Shown here one piece after another: positions 1 to 30,800 of a DNA stretch of 64,000 nucleotides; position 1 is the first letter of the stretch, and each line of letters starts with the position of its first letter. A program made the translations under genes and the position numbers. Below the pieces are notes generated by a model. That model did no database searches. It worked only from the letters and a program-made list of their open reading frames with translations, and was not told where the DNA came from. This DNA comes from Rhabdophis nuchalis (lineage: Eukaryota > Chordata > Lepidosauria > Squamata > Natricidae). The DNA lies in the NCBI GenBank assembly GCA_039707465.1, contig CM077647.1, positions 120,942,610-121,006,609 on the forward strand. The letters are read 5' to 3'.

Positions 1-742
1 CAAACTCACAAACTGTTCCTAGTATTGTATACATTTTCCTGGTACTGCTAGAGATTTTGTTCTAGTCAGCTGCTCATTCAGTTCATTTTCCCCATGATTC
101 ACTGGAATTTCTCATTCAATCTTCATGATCATTCGCCTCTGCAGAGGGAGCTGCTGTCTGCTTGGCTAGTTGTCTGTCTGTCTGCCTATTCGTCTGTCTC
201 TCCCTCCCTCGTTCATGAATTTGTATTACTGGTTAGGTCAATAATACTATAGAAAAAATACTTCTGCTGGTTATTTTCATGGCAGCTTTTCGTAGTGGCC
301 TCTAAGCTTTCCTCTCCTAATGCAATAATGTTCCTATTCTAATCACTTCACTGCTTCAGTAATTTCAAAGGGTCATTGCACAACTGAACAAAATGTATGC
401 AAGGACAAGTCCTAGCTATTTGGCTACTATTAAGTGCAGACACTTCATTGCCTTTCCCTTTCCTAGAGCTGGCTGAGGAATTCTGGGATTTGAAGTCCCC
501 ACATTTTAAAATTGCTGAAGAGATTGAGAAACACTCTTCTAGAGACACAAATTTCCACTATCTACAATGGTTAAATTAACAATTATATTTCAATTATATA
601 TCAGAACTGTTGACATGAGTGATCCTGTTGTACCATTACAGACGTTTTGGTGGGTAGAAGCTGGTGAGTCACAAATGAGATAGACAAGAAGGCCTCCCTT
701 ACAAACTTGAGACTCTTCAGTCTTTTTGTGTTTTTAATTAAT

Positions 743-787
<45 letters not shown>

Positions 788-1372
788 CAGACACAGACAC
801 AGACACAGACAGAGACAGAGAGACATACACCAACATGCAATACTGTAACTTGAGATATAACTCAGCTTTACTAACTGCATAAAATGAAGAGGAATTGGTG
901 AAATATCAGAAGTTTTCTCCAGTGCCCTAGGAAACCTGGTCAGCCCTGCTTGGAATGTCTGAAGGGAATCCTGAAAGACTTTGAAGCCAATCTTTGGAAG
1001 AAGCCTTTGGGGGTTTGTTTGTTGTTATTGTTTTGGAGAAAATAGGGAGAAATTGTCCATAATAAAGTAATAAATATAAGAAACTTTTCCGGTTACTAAC
1101 ATTTGTATGACAAAAAAGGACCAGTAAAAAATAACCACTTCCCTAAAATCAGTCAATGATCTCCAGAAAGTATGTTATCCTGTTTAACTTTTATATTTGT
1201 TTTCCATGTGATTGAGGAGAAAGATTGGGAAGTTGAAGGGAATTGACTCCTTTAATGCTAATATTGAGATCTTAGCATTAAAAAATAAAGCTTTCTGAGA
1301 AGTATCCCCTTCTTTTCCCTTCCCTTCCATGGCCTCCAAAACAGACTCATTTTCATGATTGTTTGCCTGTAG
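1..1372. other. ITGB3 intron, mostly without recognised features
   Basis: No exon was seen. The stretch contains a decayed copy of the fold-back MITE family at about 466-537 (agctggctgaggaattctgg, then gagaaacactct) and a mixed purine/TG simple repeat at 744-832. Confidence 0.6.
744..832. repeat. (TG)n / (GA)n / (CAGAGA)n simple repeat
   Basis: A run of gtgtgtg, then gagaga, then alternating acagac and agagac units. Confidence 0.9.
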
Positions 1373-20894
<19,522 letters not shown>

Positions 20895-21540
20895 GATTAC
20901 AGTCTCCCAAGGTCTTCTCCACTCATGTTTACAGAACTGTCTCTGTTATGGGTGTGAGAGAGGGGTTTTTTTTTAAACAAACAAACAAAAACAGCCATTG
21001 CTCAAGAGCCTTCACTGTTCTGCTGTCACAAGAAAGTATCTGCACTGTGATTCTTCCAAGACTCTCTCTTTTTTTACCTCAGCTTGCCCAAGGCTATGGC
21101 CTGGACTCATATACTGAAGAAGAAAGCAGGACTTGCTCTTCAGTATGATGAACAGCACTGCATAAATCCAGGGTTAAGAGAAGATTCTATCTGAACAAAA
21201 TCAGGGGTCATGATTATTGAGCTTTATAATCTAACTCACATATGGACTAGTGAAATTTGGGATAGAGGAGCTTCATGATATCTAAGTCCATTGCAAGCTG
21301 AACCCAAAGTCCTTCATCCAGGCAAAGTTTCCAGGGGTTCAGCTGGTTGCTTGTGCTGTTGCTATTGCCCCTTTCCTTTACCTTTCCAAACATACCAGAA
21401 ACGGGTTGGGTTGGCCAAAGGAGTAGTGTGCTGAAAATCCTTCATTACACTTTGCACACTGCTATCTAACACAGAACATGCAAGGAAGCAGGATTTCCTT
21501 CAAAAATCCTTGCTCCTAATAAACAGCTTTAGGGAGTACA
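20895..21540 (+). other. Probable ITGB3 3' UTR (proximal part)
   Basis: Non-coding sequence directly after the stop. An AATAAA hexamer lies at 21518-21523, just before an hAT insertion at 21542. Another AATAAA lies at 22043-22048. Mammalian ITGB3 has a long 3' UTR, so the true end cannot be chosen from sequence alone. Confidence 0.55.
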
Positions 21541-21541
21541 T

Positions 21542-21793
21542 CAGGGGTGTCAAACTGGATTTCCTTGAGGGCTGGATCAACGTTGTAGTTCTCTTCTATG
21601 GGCCGGCAAGGGGAGGGGGGAGATAGGATGGACGTCTCCTGCAGCACCCTTCCAGCCAAAACAGGTGGCAGGAGGCAAAGACTGGCCCACAGTGCCTCTG
21701 GCAGGCAAAACGGGGGATGGGTGCAGAGGTAACTGCGGGCTGGTCTTTTGCTATTTCCAGCCTAGTCCCACGGACCAGATTTTGACACCCTTG
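21542..21793. mobile_element. hAT-type non-autonomous element, about 252 bp
   Basis: The ends are caggggtgtcaaact and tttgacacccttg. The flanks gagtacat and gagtacag form an 8-bp target duplication with one difference. The interior is GC-rich with no transposase. It lies just past an AATAAA in the ITGB3 3' region. Confidence 0.8.
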
Positions 21794-21831
21794 GAGTACA
21801 GGAAAGGGAGTTCATTGTGAGGCTTAGGAAG

Positions 21832-21891
21832 TGCAATTGCAATTGCAAACCTGCAATTGCAATTGCAAACCTGCAATTGCAATTGCAAACC
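21832..21891. repeat. 20-bp minisatellite, three perfect units
   Basis: The unit tgcaattgcaattgcaaacc occurs three times in tandem. Each unit contains overlapping palindromes (gcaattgc). Confidence 0.97.
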
Positions 21892-22386
21892 TGAACTTCC
21901 AAATGAATTCAGTAATAAGGCATGTTCTACTGGAGGCTTAGAGAAAAATACATTTTCAAATCCAATGCTTTGCATATTACATCGGAGTTCCAACATTGTT
22001 AAGACTATTCTTTTTGTTACACTTACCCCAAGACTATGATATAATAAATTCCTTGCTTTTAATTTTTAGAAGGAAAGAGTTCCTAGTGTTTATAGATAAC
22101 TTGCTTTCTCTAATGAAAAACAAAGCACTCTGCACTAATACCTTTTGTATGCTGACTTCACATATTTCTAAATTTCTGGCTCAGATTATATTCCTCCTAG
22201 ATTTTATTTCACAAAACACTAGTATCTTTTTAGGGTTCACACATGAAAAGTTCTAATGTGGAATTTTTGTTTTTGGCTTAGCGTCATGTGCAAATTAATT
22301 CACTGTTTTGATACTGAATATAAACTGGGCTACTGTAATTTTATCTTTTCTATAGAAATAGCACTGCATAGGGAGTTGCACTAGAT

Positions 22387-22498
22387 CAGAGGTTCCCAAA
22401 CTTGGCAACTTGAAGACTTGTGGACTTCAACTCCCAGAATTCTCCAGCCAGTAGAGCTGGAGAGCAAGTCTTCAAGTTGCCAAGTTTGGAAACCCATG
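22387..22498. mobile_element. hAT-type fold-back MITE, tandem copy 1
   Basis: The ends are cagaggttcccaaacttgg and ccaagtttggaaacccatg. It is flanked by exact cactagat at 22379-22386 and 22499-22506. Confidence 0.88.
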
Positions 22499-22506
22499 CA
22501 CTAGAT

Positions 22507-22612
22507 CAGGGATGTCCAAACTTGGGAACTTTAAGACTTGTGGACTTCAACTCCCAGAATTCTGGGAGTTGAAGTCCACAAGTCTTAAAGTTCCCAAGTT
22601 TGGACATCCCTG
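22507..22612. mobile_element. hAT-type fold-back MITE, tandem copy 2
   Basis: A near-perfect palindrome with ends cagggatgtccaaactt and aagtttggacatccctg. It is flanked by exact cactagat at 22499-22506 and 22613-22620, and so shares its left target copy with the previous element. Confidence 0.9.
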
Positions 22613-22620
22613 CACTAGAT

Positions 22621-24095
22621 GATGCCCAAAGGGCCTTTCATACCTTACAGCCTATAATTCTAGTCAACAAACTGTAATTTTAAAATCCTTACTGCAATGT
22701 GTGGACATGAACACCTAAGTGCATGAGCATATAACTACTGGATCTTCATGGGGGAGGTTTGGGAGAAAATGTAGCTCAGACATAGAACACATGCTTTACA
22801 TACCAGAGGTCCCATATTTAATCACCAGCATGTCAGTTTAGAAGTCTGTTGTCCAACAAGAGTGAGCCCTTTGAGCATTGCTGCCTAACAGTACAATGCA
22901 AGGTAGCTACATAAGTTCATATCATGCATCATGTAAAGTCAGAAATCTGCTCATCAGTAAATGACATATTGGGTAGGATTTGCCATTTGCTTAACAATGC
23001 TTCACCCAAAGCATTGGGATAGGTTCTCCTCAGGTCCTGCTTTTCACTCAGGGAATCAATACTCACCTAGGTGAGTGCCTTAGATGACCAGAAAATTCTC
23101 CCTCAAGTTTTCTGAAGCAGGAAGGTCTTGCTGAAACCACTTGTCCAAATTCTTCGGGTCTTTTGTAGCATAGAGTCTCTCTATGCTACAAAAGCATGGA
23201 TTAAGTATTGTTATACCTGACTTTCAACAGCTCTTTTCATCTTGCAGCTCTTTCAATCTAGAGACTCATGGACATATTGAAATTCGGGAGCAGAATAATA
23301 TAAATGTGCCTTTCCTTTCTCTTTTGTTTTCTGCAACTGCATTAGCACCTTTGCTGCTCTAACACTTCCTATAAATATACGTAACATCTATGGATCTCTC
23401 TGGCTGAAGAGTAGCACCTTTCCATGAGAAATAGCTGCTCCTGCAATTAAAAAAAACGAGATTTCATTCTCCTATTAATAAGTGTTGAAAACAAATTTGT
23501 TCCTAGAAATACTAAAAGATTCTGTAAAAAGATTTTCTCTGGAATGGTGATTTGCACTGAACCAACTTTGAGGTATATCTTTTATGATTTCGCACAGTCA
23601 TTCTTCTAGTTCCTTTATTCCAAAGTCCATGTATTCTCATTTTCAAAGTTGTGGAATCCTAACCCCCCCCCAAAAAAGAAAGAAAATGGAAAGCAGCCAA
23701 GAAGTGAGGCTGCTTTTTCCTGAACTGAGATCAAAATGAAGGGCAGAATTATTTTGAATAGTGTTGGTTAAAAGTGAGGCCAATGTGGCCATTTGTATAA
23801 GTAAAAGAGTGCCTGTGGCATACATAAATAAATAATTTCAATTCACTAATTTATTTGACCTGTGTAATTAATCTTTCCCTATTTTATTTTTATTCTATTT
23901 GCTTTATTGTAAAATGATAGAAGTTATCTTTTAGTTCAGTTAAAATATACAAAAACTATATAAATCATAGTGGGAAATTATTTAAATAATACAAACATCA
24001 ACACATAGAATAGCACAGCACTTTCAATATGAAGTCATCATTAGTAGAAACAATCATTTACTTCTAAGCAATGGTGAAATTTAATTTTTTTTTAC
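22621..24095. other. Intergenic stretch without recognised gene
   Basis: It holds a perfect 16-bp hairpin at 23160-23194. No exon was recognised. Confidence 0.4.
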
Positions 24096-24315
24096 TATTG
24101 ATTCTGTGGGCGTGGTTTGGTGGGCGTGGCAGGGGGAGGATTCTGCAAAATCTCCATTCTCACCCCACTCCTGGGGGAAGGATATTGCAAAATCTCCATT
24201 CCCACCCTACTCTGGGGCCAGCCAGAGGTGGTATTTGCTGGTTCTCCAAACTACTCAAAATTTACACTACTGGTTCTTCAGAACCGGTCAGAACCAACTG
24301 AATTTCACCCCTGCT
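24096..24315. repeat. Squamate interspersed repeat with internal duplication
   Basis: The phrase tgcaaaatctccattc occurs twice (about 24142 and 24185). The end carries agaaccggtcagaaccaact and gaatttcacccctg. It is related to the CCGGTT repeats elsewhere here. Confidence 0.5.
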
Positions 24316-24490
24316 TCTAAAGTTCCTAGTGGTATCATCACCAAAAATCCCCCTCTTTTTTTGGTAGCCATTCAAGAAGATAATAAATGATTGATTGCCA
24401 CTGCTGAACATTTCAGAGTCAAAGTAGGATAATATCTGAGGCGATTTTCCTTTGAGTGACCCCTGCCCAAGTTATTTGTATATCATAGAC

Positions 24491-24863
24491 CAGTGATGGC
24501 GAACCTATGGCACGGGTGCCACAGGTGGCACGCGGAACCATTTCTTAGGGCACGCAAGGCGTTACCCTGTGAGCTCCAGCGTGCATGTGTGCACTGGCCA
24601 GATGATTTAGGCCTTCTTTTGAGGCCATTTTTCGCCCTCTGGAGGCTTCAGGGAAACTCCTGAAGCCTCTGGAGGTGAGTGGAAGCTGTTTTCACCCTCC
24701 CCAGGCTCCTAGAAAGCCTCTGGAGCTTGGGGAGGGTGAAAAAAATGTGCCAAAAGCAAGGGGTCACGCATATAGCATTACGAGTGTGGTACGCCCATGC
24801 ATGACCTCCCCTGCGCTCCCCCCCACTTTTGGCACGCGAGCCAAAAAAGGTTAGCCATCACTG
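24491..24863. mobile_element. hAT-type non-autonomous element, 373 bp
   Basis: The ends are cagtgatggcgaacctatgg and ggttagccatcactg. It is flanked by exact 8-bp duplications tcatagac (24483-24490 and 24864-24871). It is GC-rich and has no transposase. Confidence 0.88.
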
Positions 24864-24871
24864 TCATAGAC

Positions 24872-26861
24872 TGAACACATATTTTAAATTAGGCCTGGAA
24901 TTGGTCCATGCAGATGCCAAAGAGTTGGTCTAATACTATTGGATTGGTGAAGCCCAATGATCTATCTGTCCATTGTGAACTGCTGAACTTTCCAAAGGAG
25001 CTATTTGTCTAATTCATTGCAGTAATCCAGCTGCGAGATTATCAGTAAAGGAACATAGGGTTGACCTTGGGGATGGAGTGAGAATCATGGGGGTTGTGCA
25101 GTAGAGAGTGAGCTGTTAAGGAGGGACTGGAGGAAGCGTGAGAAACAAACTCTAAATATGCCTTGATTTTGTTTACTATAAAAATGTGGCAGAGAAAAAA
25201 TTGAGCAGCTTTCAAGATTCTCTCATATTCTACAACAAGGCAGCATTTCTGGAATCCCTGTGATCTGTTCTACTTCAAAATGCAAGCATCAATTTTTTTT
25301 TGGGGGGGGGGGAATCTTTTCATGTTTCTTTATATTCCATCTTGTACTAAGAACAACAAGAAATCGGAATGGTATTAGTTTGTCTCTCAGGCTTCCTTCT
25401 ACCTCTGGATTTGTTCAAGCATATGCTAACATCTTACATCTCCCCCCCCCCGCGGTGCCCTCTCCAACCCCAAATAGCACTCAGATATTTCCCAAGATGA
25501 GTTCTAAATTTCTTTACCAGAGCATGAATAATGGTTATAGAGCTACATTTGTCTAGTTACGGTCAGCTTATGCATTCAGCAAAGCCTCTTGATTTTCTGG
25601 TGCTAATTTTGTGTTAGCATCCGGTTTGTACTCCCTTCTACAACAGAATGCACACTACTGAGTTGGACAGATGAACCACACATAGGCAATATCTCTGCCT
25701 TGTCTGGACTGAGCCTCAATTTACTTCAATTGACGAAAATGAGAAATAAAGCCTGAATCCATAAATATCACATTACGTATATATACACTGGAAAATTTAT
25801 TTATGGCATATATTTATAAAAATATTTTACATGAAATAACGAGACCTCCAGCTGAAATTAGAAAATAATCCCCTATTATTGCTTACATGAAAGAGTCAGC
25901 CAGCGACAGAAAGAGAGCGGAATCCTTTGCATGTTACAGCTGTCTAATAAAAGATATGTTATGAAATACAATTTATTTTTTCCTTCTCTCCTTGCTCTAT
26001 GGCACTCCAGCCAAATCATTTCTTTCAGCGTGTTGATTAAAGGTGACAGGAATGTATCATGTATGTGTATATACTGCTTATAAATCCATGTTCTCCAAGG
26101 CAGTCATAAAGTGAGTGAAGGTCAACATGAAACTTAGTTCATTTCTTACATGCTGCCCCTTTTTTTTCATTAGCATTTCAGAGGTCTTCTTTTAGCAAGC
26201 CCCATAATTAGCTTGAAGCCCTTAGCTAAAGCCAGTTACAGTAGATTTTTAAAAATCTAGTGTTGGATGGACAGTGACATCTAGTGGCTCTTTGTGGGAC
26301 TGCATCAGAAATATAGGCAGCTATCACAGTACATGAGAAACGTCCAAGGTAGAGCAGTGTCTTCAACATCATACTTGTAGGATACCAGCAATAACCAGAG
26401 TTTATAAAATGGAAAACCTAAGAACATTGAAAGTGCAGCACTCTGTGTAACATGAAAATTCAAAACAAAGGTGAGTGCTAAAGAAGTCATTTAAAGATCA
26501 GAATTCAGGATATATAGAAGGTACATTGCATGATCAATATTAAACAAAAATGTAAGTGGGTTGAGCATGCTATATACATGCATGGAAATAAATGGGCCCA
26601 AAATATAACATTCTGGTTTGGATGCCCACATCCATGTCCTTTGGGCTGGAGAGGAAAATTAGGCTGAAGTTGGATCATTACAGAAATGAACCATATAGTT
26701 TTGTTTTGGGCACTTAAACAGATATAATAATTAAAGAACTGACATACATAAAGCATCTGACTATATATGCAGAGTTTTTCCAACCTATTGACCTCATGTA
26801 AGTTGGAACCTATATCCTTCCTAGATTTGTTAGTTAATAATGATGTGTGTTGTAGTCTTAG
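24872..26861. other. Intergenic stretch without recognised gene
   Basis: No repeat or exon recognised apart from homopolymer runs (G at about 25303, C at about 25443). It could contain 5' exons or the promoter of the downstream gene. Confidence 0.35.
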
Positions 26862-27227
26862 CTTATAAAAGGTAAAGGTTCCCCTCGCACATACTATATG
26901 TGCTAGTCATTCCCAACTCTAGTGGGCAGTCCTCATCTCCGTTTCAAAGCCAAAGAGCCAGCGCTGTCCGAAGACGTCTCCGTGGTCATGTGGCCAGCAT
27001 GACTAAATGCCAAAGGTGAACGGAACGCTGTTACTTTCCCACCAAAGGTGATTCCTATTTTTCTACTTGCATTTTTTACATGCTTTCAAACTGCTAGGTT
27101 GGCAGAAGCTGGGTCAAGTAATGGGGGCTCACTCCGTTACGCAGCACTAGGGATTCGAACTGCTGAACTGCTGACCTTTCTGATCGACAAGCTCAGTGTC
27201 TTAGCCACTGAGCCACCATGCCCTTAT
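26862..27227 (-). mobile_element. tRNA-derived SINE, full length
   Basis: On the minus strand a tRNA-like head has A-box-like ggtggctcagtggctaag and B-box gttcgaatccc, then a long body ending aaccttttacctttt. It is flanked by exact 9-bp duplications tagtcttag (26853-26861 and 27228-27236). A decayed copy lies at 36964-37246. Confidence 0.85.
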
Positions 27228-28777
27228 TAGTCTTAGTACATATGTAAGTCCTAAACTAAAGAAAGCTAAACTGCTGTTTTCTGCTGCATAATTTCATGAC
27301 AGATGGGGGAGGGGAGCTTGTAGGAGGAGATTCGAATCACAGTTGCAGAGATATTTTGTTTTCTGGCCCAAGTCTCTTAAATGCCATGTTGCAGTTATTC
27401 ATACATCCATATGACATGTATATTACTCTGTTTATCCCTTACTGAAGTTTAGTCACAGTTACGATAATGGTAATTCCCAGAAGCCTATCCAGGCAAAAGT
27501 TCCACAGGTTGCAGCCTTCAAAGTCATCCAGTGTGACATTCTTTGTTAATTAAATGCTAGGAGTCTTTCTGCCACTGCTACTACAGAGATCCTGAAAGAT
27601 GATGAGAATGAGAAGAATTCATTAAATTATAATTTCATTGCTAGCTGCTTTGTTTTCATTGGTGCCAAGCCTTTTCATTTGTTTTAAGGCCCACTAATGT
27701 CTTTGGCTGGAATAGGCACATGTGTTAATGTGTGGGATCGAGCAACAATGCCGGCCTTGTCAGACAGCGGAAGAGGCCGTATTTGGTCCCTCTGTACTGC
27801 TTTGTTTCCCAGGATGACAATCGGCATCTTGGCAGAAACCTGCACCTTTGGGGTGGGGAGGAGTTGTTTTCTACAGTGTACATCTTTGTTTGGATCACCA
27901 GCTGCTCTGTGACATCATCAGGCTGGAACTTCTCATACAAGAACTGCTATCCAGGCAGAGGTGGAAGACCCTGGCAAAGGGAAGAGATGATTCTTTAATT
28001 CACCTGAGAATCATTTCCCCTCTCCTAACAACCGAAGCCCTCCCCTCGGCAGATCTAAAACCTCAGCTGTTCCTGTGGTTCAGCTGAAAAAATGGAAGTT
28101 CTGAAATATTGTCCTTCTTTATGTTTGTGATTCTAGCTGCCCCTTCTCTCAGCCTGGCTATTTCATCCCAGGTCCTCTGGCATTGCCAACTGTACTGCTG
28201 GTCCCTACAGCGTCCTATGTGAGTCATTCATACAGGGAAGGGGTTACGAAGAGAGCAAGGCACTCTTTGGCGTCTTTTCATGTTCTTTTTCCTCAACTGG
28301 GAGGGCGTGGCTCTGTGTAATTGGTTGTTAGCATTATTTCTTTTCCTCTTCCAGCAAGGATCTTTATGCAATCTTCTTGACATTTGCACCTGTGCTCTTA
28401 TGGAAAGAGTGAACCTCACATACAATTCCTGAAAAATGGAGCACGAACTTGGCAGGTAATCTAAATTTTGCCCAGGTGCTTAAGGAGTTTCTCAAAAGCA
28501 CAGACTCTAAATTAGGTTTGCCAATTGAAGTCCAAGATTCAAGTCATTTTATAGCTGGTCTGAATAAATCAATACAGAGGGGTTGTACTCTACATTGCTT
28601 GCCACTGTCTGTATCATTTTTTTCATAGACTGAAAGCTGCTGACTAACTAGAAGTTATTCTTCATGGGAACAGTTGCTAAGGAAAGTGTTGTAGGAAAGA
28701 TGTCCATCCTTCCTTGTATTTAAAGATTAGAGTCATATGAAGCAAGTTCTTCTGCCCATATGAAGACTACCCTAGGG
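27228..28777. other. Intergenic stretch without recognised gene
   Basis: Several short open stretches occur but none has convincing splice borders or family similarity. It may include unrecognised upstream exons of the EFCAB13-like gene. Confidence 0.35.
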
Positions 28778-28912
28778 CAGGGGTCTGCAAAGTTGGCTCT
28801 TTTAAGACTGGTGGACTTCAACTCCCAGAATTCCCCAGCCAGCATAGCTGGCTGGGGAATTCTGGGAGTTGAAGTCCACCAGTCTTAAAAGAGCCAACTT
28901 TGTAGACCCCTG
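28778..28912. mobile_element. hAT-type fold-back MITE, 135 bp
   Basis: The arms pair over nearly their whole length. The ends are caggggtctgcaaagttgg and its complement with one mismatch. It is flanked by exact ccctaggg at 28770-28777 and 28913-28920. Confidence 0.92.
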
Positions 28913-28934
28913 CCCTAGGGGAAAGTTAAGTGAG

Positions 28935-29700
28935 AGAAACTACTGGGATACTTTTGATAAGCCCGTTGCCTCAAATTTCTGGAGGCAAGCCATTCCACTG
29001 GTTAATTGTTCCCACTGTCAGGAAGTTTCTCCATAATTCTTTGTTGGGTCTCTCTTTAATAATTTTTCATCCATTACTTTTTGCCCTGCCCTCAGATGAT
29101 TTGGAGAGTCTGTGACAGCCCCCAAATATGGAAAACTGTTATTCATGTTACCCCCAATCCTTCTCTTCATTAGCTTAGATATACCTGCATTCTTGCAACC
29201 ATTTATCATGCATTTTAGCCTCTAGTCCGCTAAAACATCTGTGTTGCTCTTCTCTGCACTCTTTCTAGAGTCCCAACATCTTTTTAGCATTGTTGTAACC
29301 AGAACTGGACAGAGTATTCCAAGTGTGATCTTATCATTTAATTATAAAGTAGTACTAACCTTTCACATGATCTTGATACTATTCCCTTGGCTAAGTAAGG
29401 GTATTTAAGTGGTTGTCTGCTAGGACATCTAGATCCCTCTCACAGTTACTGCTATTGAGCCATATTTGACATCTATTTTATATCTACATATTTACATATC
29501 TACTATGTGGGATGGATGGATGGATGGATGGATGGATGGATGGATGGATGGATGGATGGATGGATGATATCTACAATTGATTCTGCCTTTTCAATTCGAG
29601 ATCCATAATCTGGAACAAACAAATGATTTGTAGAAAATGTTCAAATTGTACTTTCTAAAAACTCAGGTCTTTAATTTCAGTATATCTTCCTTCGTATTTA
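28935..29700 (-). mobile_element. Old CR1 LINE fragment with (GGAT)n insertion
   Basis: The plus-strand text includes agaactggacagagtattcc, aagtgtgatctta and tagatccctctcacagttac, which are typical of amniote CR1 3' regions in reverse orientation. A (GGAT)n run lies at 29508-29566. The right boundary is uncertain. Confidence 0.65.
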
Positions 29701-30014
29701 ACATTTTACATTGCAAAGGTATTGTACTCTAGCTTTGTTAATATTTAGGTTTTGTTGTAATTGTTTCTTTTCTTTTTTTAATTGTATAAGCCACCTTGAG
29801 TTGTTAAAGCTGTTGAGCTGTTACTCTAAAGGAATGAATAAATAATCTAATAATTTAAAAGATAACTGAAGCATTCTATGCATTTCTAAACCAAGTTTTT
29901 TATCAATTCATTTATTTGTTCCTATTTATTTATTTGCATTTCCTAGAAGAGGATTTCTTGTTATCTATTTATTATGTTTTCTTCTGTACCTGTGCTGTGC
30001 TTACTTGCTCATAG

Positions 30015-30800
30015 AGAATCCAAAAATGAGATTGTGCAGGCTGAAAACATCAAGCCCAAGGGCCCAGATGAACAACCTGATAACAACACAGTCGAAGGCA
30101 TAAATGAGCAGGTTGAAGAGTTCATCGGTCTCCAAGGCCCAAATGAACAAACTGATGAAAACCAAGGCCCCAATGAGCCACTCAGGGGTAGTACAACTCA
30201 AAGGCTAACAGAGCAAGAGGGAGAGAGCCAACCTCAAGAGCTACGTCAACTGAGTGAAGAGAACCAACTTCAAAAACTGAGTAAGCAGGCTGAAGAAAAA
30301 GAACTTGAAGAACTGAGCAAGCTGGATGAAGAAATCCCAGAACTGAGCAAACAGGGTGAAGAAAGCCAACTTCAAGAACTAAGCGAGCCGGGAGAAGAAA
30401 TCCAACTTCAAGAACTGAGTGAGCCAGGAGAAGAAATCCAACTTCAAGAACTGAGTGAGCCAGGAGAAGAAATCCAACTTCAAGAACTGAGTGACCAAGG
30501 TGAAGAGAGTCAGCTCGAGGAATTGAGTGAAAAAACTGACGAGAACCAATTTCAAGAACTGAGTGAACCAGATGAAGAGGGAAAGCCCTCAGATATAAGT
30601 GATCTAGATGAAAGTAGCAAACTACAAGATTTAACTGAGCAGGTCATGGACACCGAGATTCATGATTTCACATATTTTGCTGATGAACAACTAAGGAAAC
30701 AGCCAACCATACCCTCCTTTATTGATTACCTGACTATTTCTATTCCTGAAAAGCAGGATGAACAGGGTGGACCAACTGCCATAGAATCCAAATTTGATAT
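30015..30800 (+). CDS. EFCAB13-like exon: acidic Glu/Gln-rich region with 12-residue repeats
   Basis: A 786-bp exon with acceptor gctcatag and donor gtaagt, entering on the last base of a codon and leaving two bases. The product is dominated by Glu, Gln, Leu and Ser. Imperfect repeats of a unit like EEIQLQELSEPG run over about 30230-30570, and three adjacent units at 30391-30498 are almost identical. A coiled-coil or disordered acidic segment is likely. No known domain was recognised. An ATG at 29974 is in frame upstream, but that stretch also makes a good polypyrimidine tract, so I treat it as intron. Confidence 0.8.

Noticed and set aside
25760..26060. AT-rich stretch considered as a conserved non-coding element or promoter
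   Set aside because: There is no clear motif arrangement, and conservation cannot be judged from one sequence.
27697..28087. Overlapping frames at 27.7-28.1 kb considered as upstream exons of the EFCAB13-like gene
   Set aside because: None ends at a donor with the phase needed by the exon at 30015, and no similarity to EF-hand proteins was seen.
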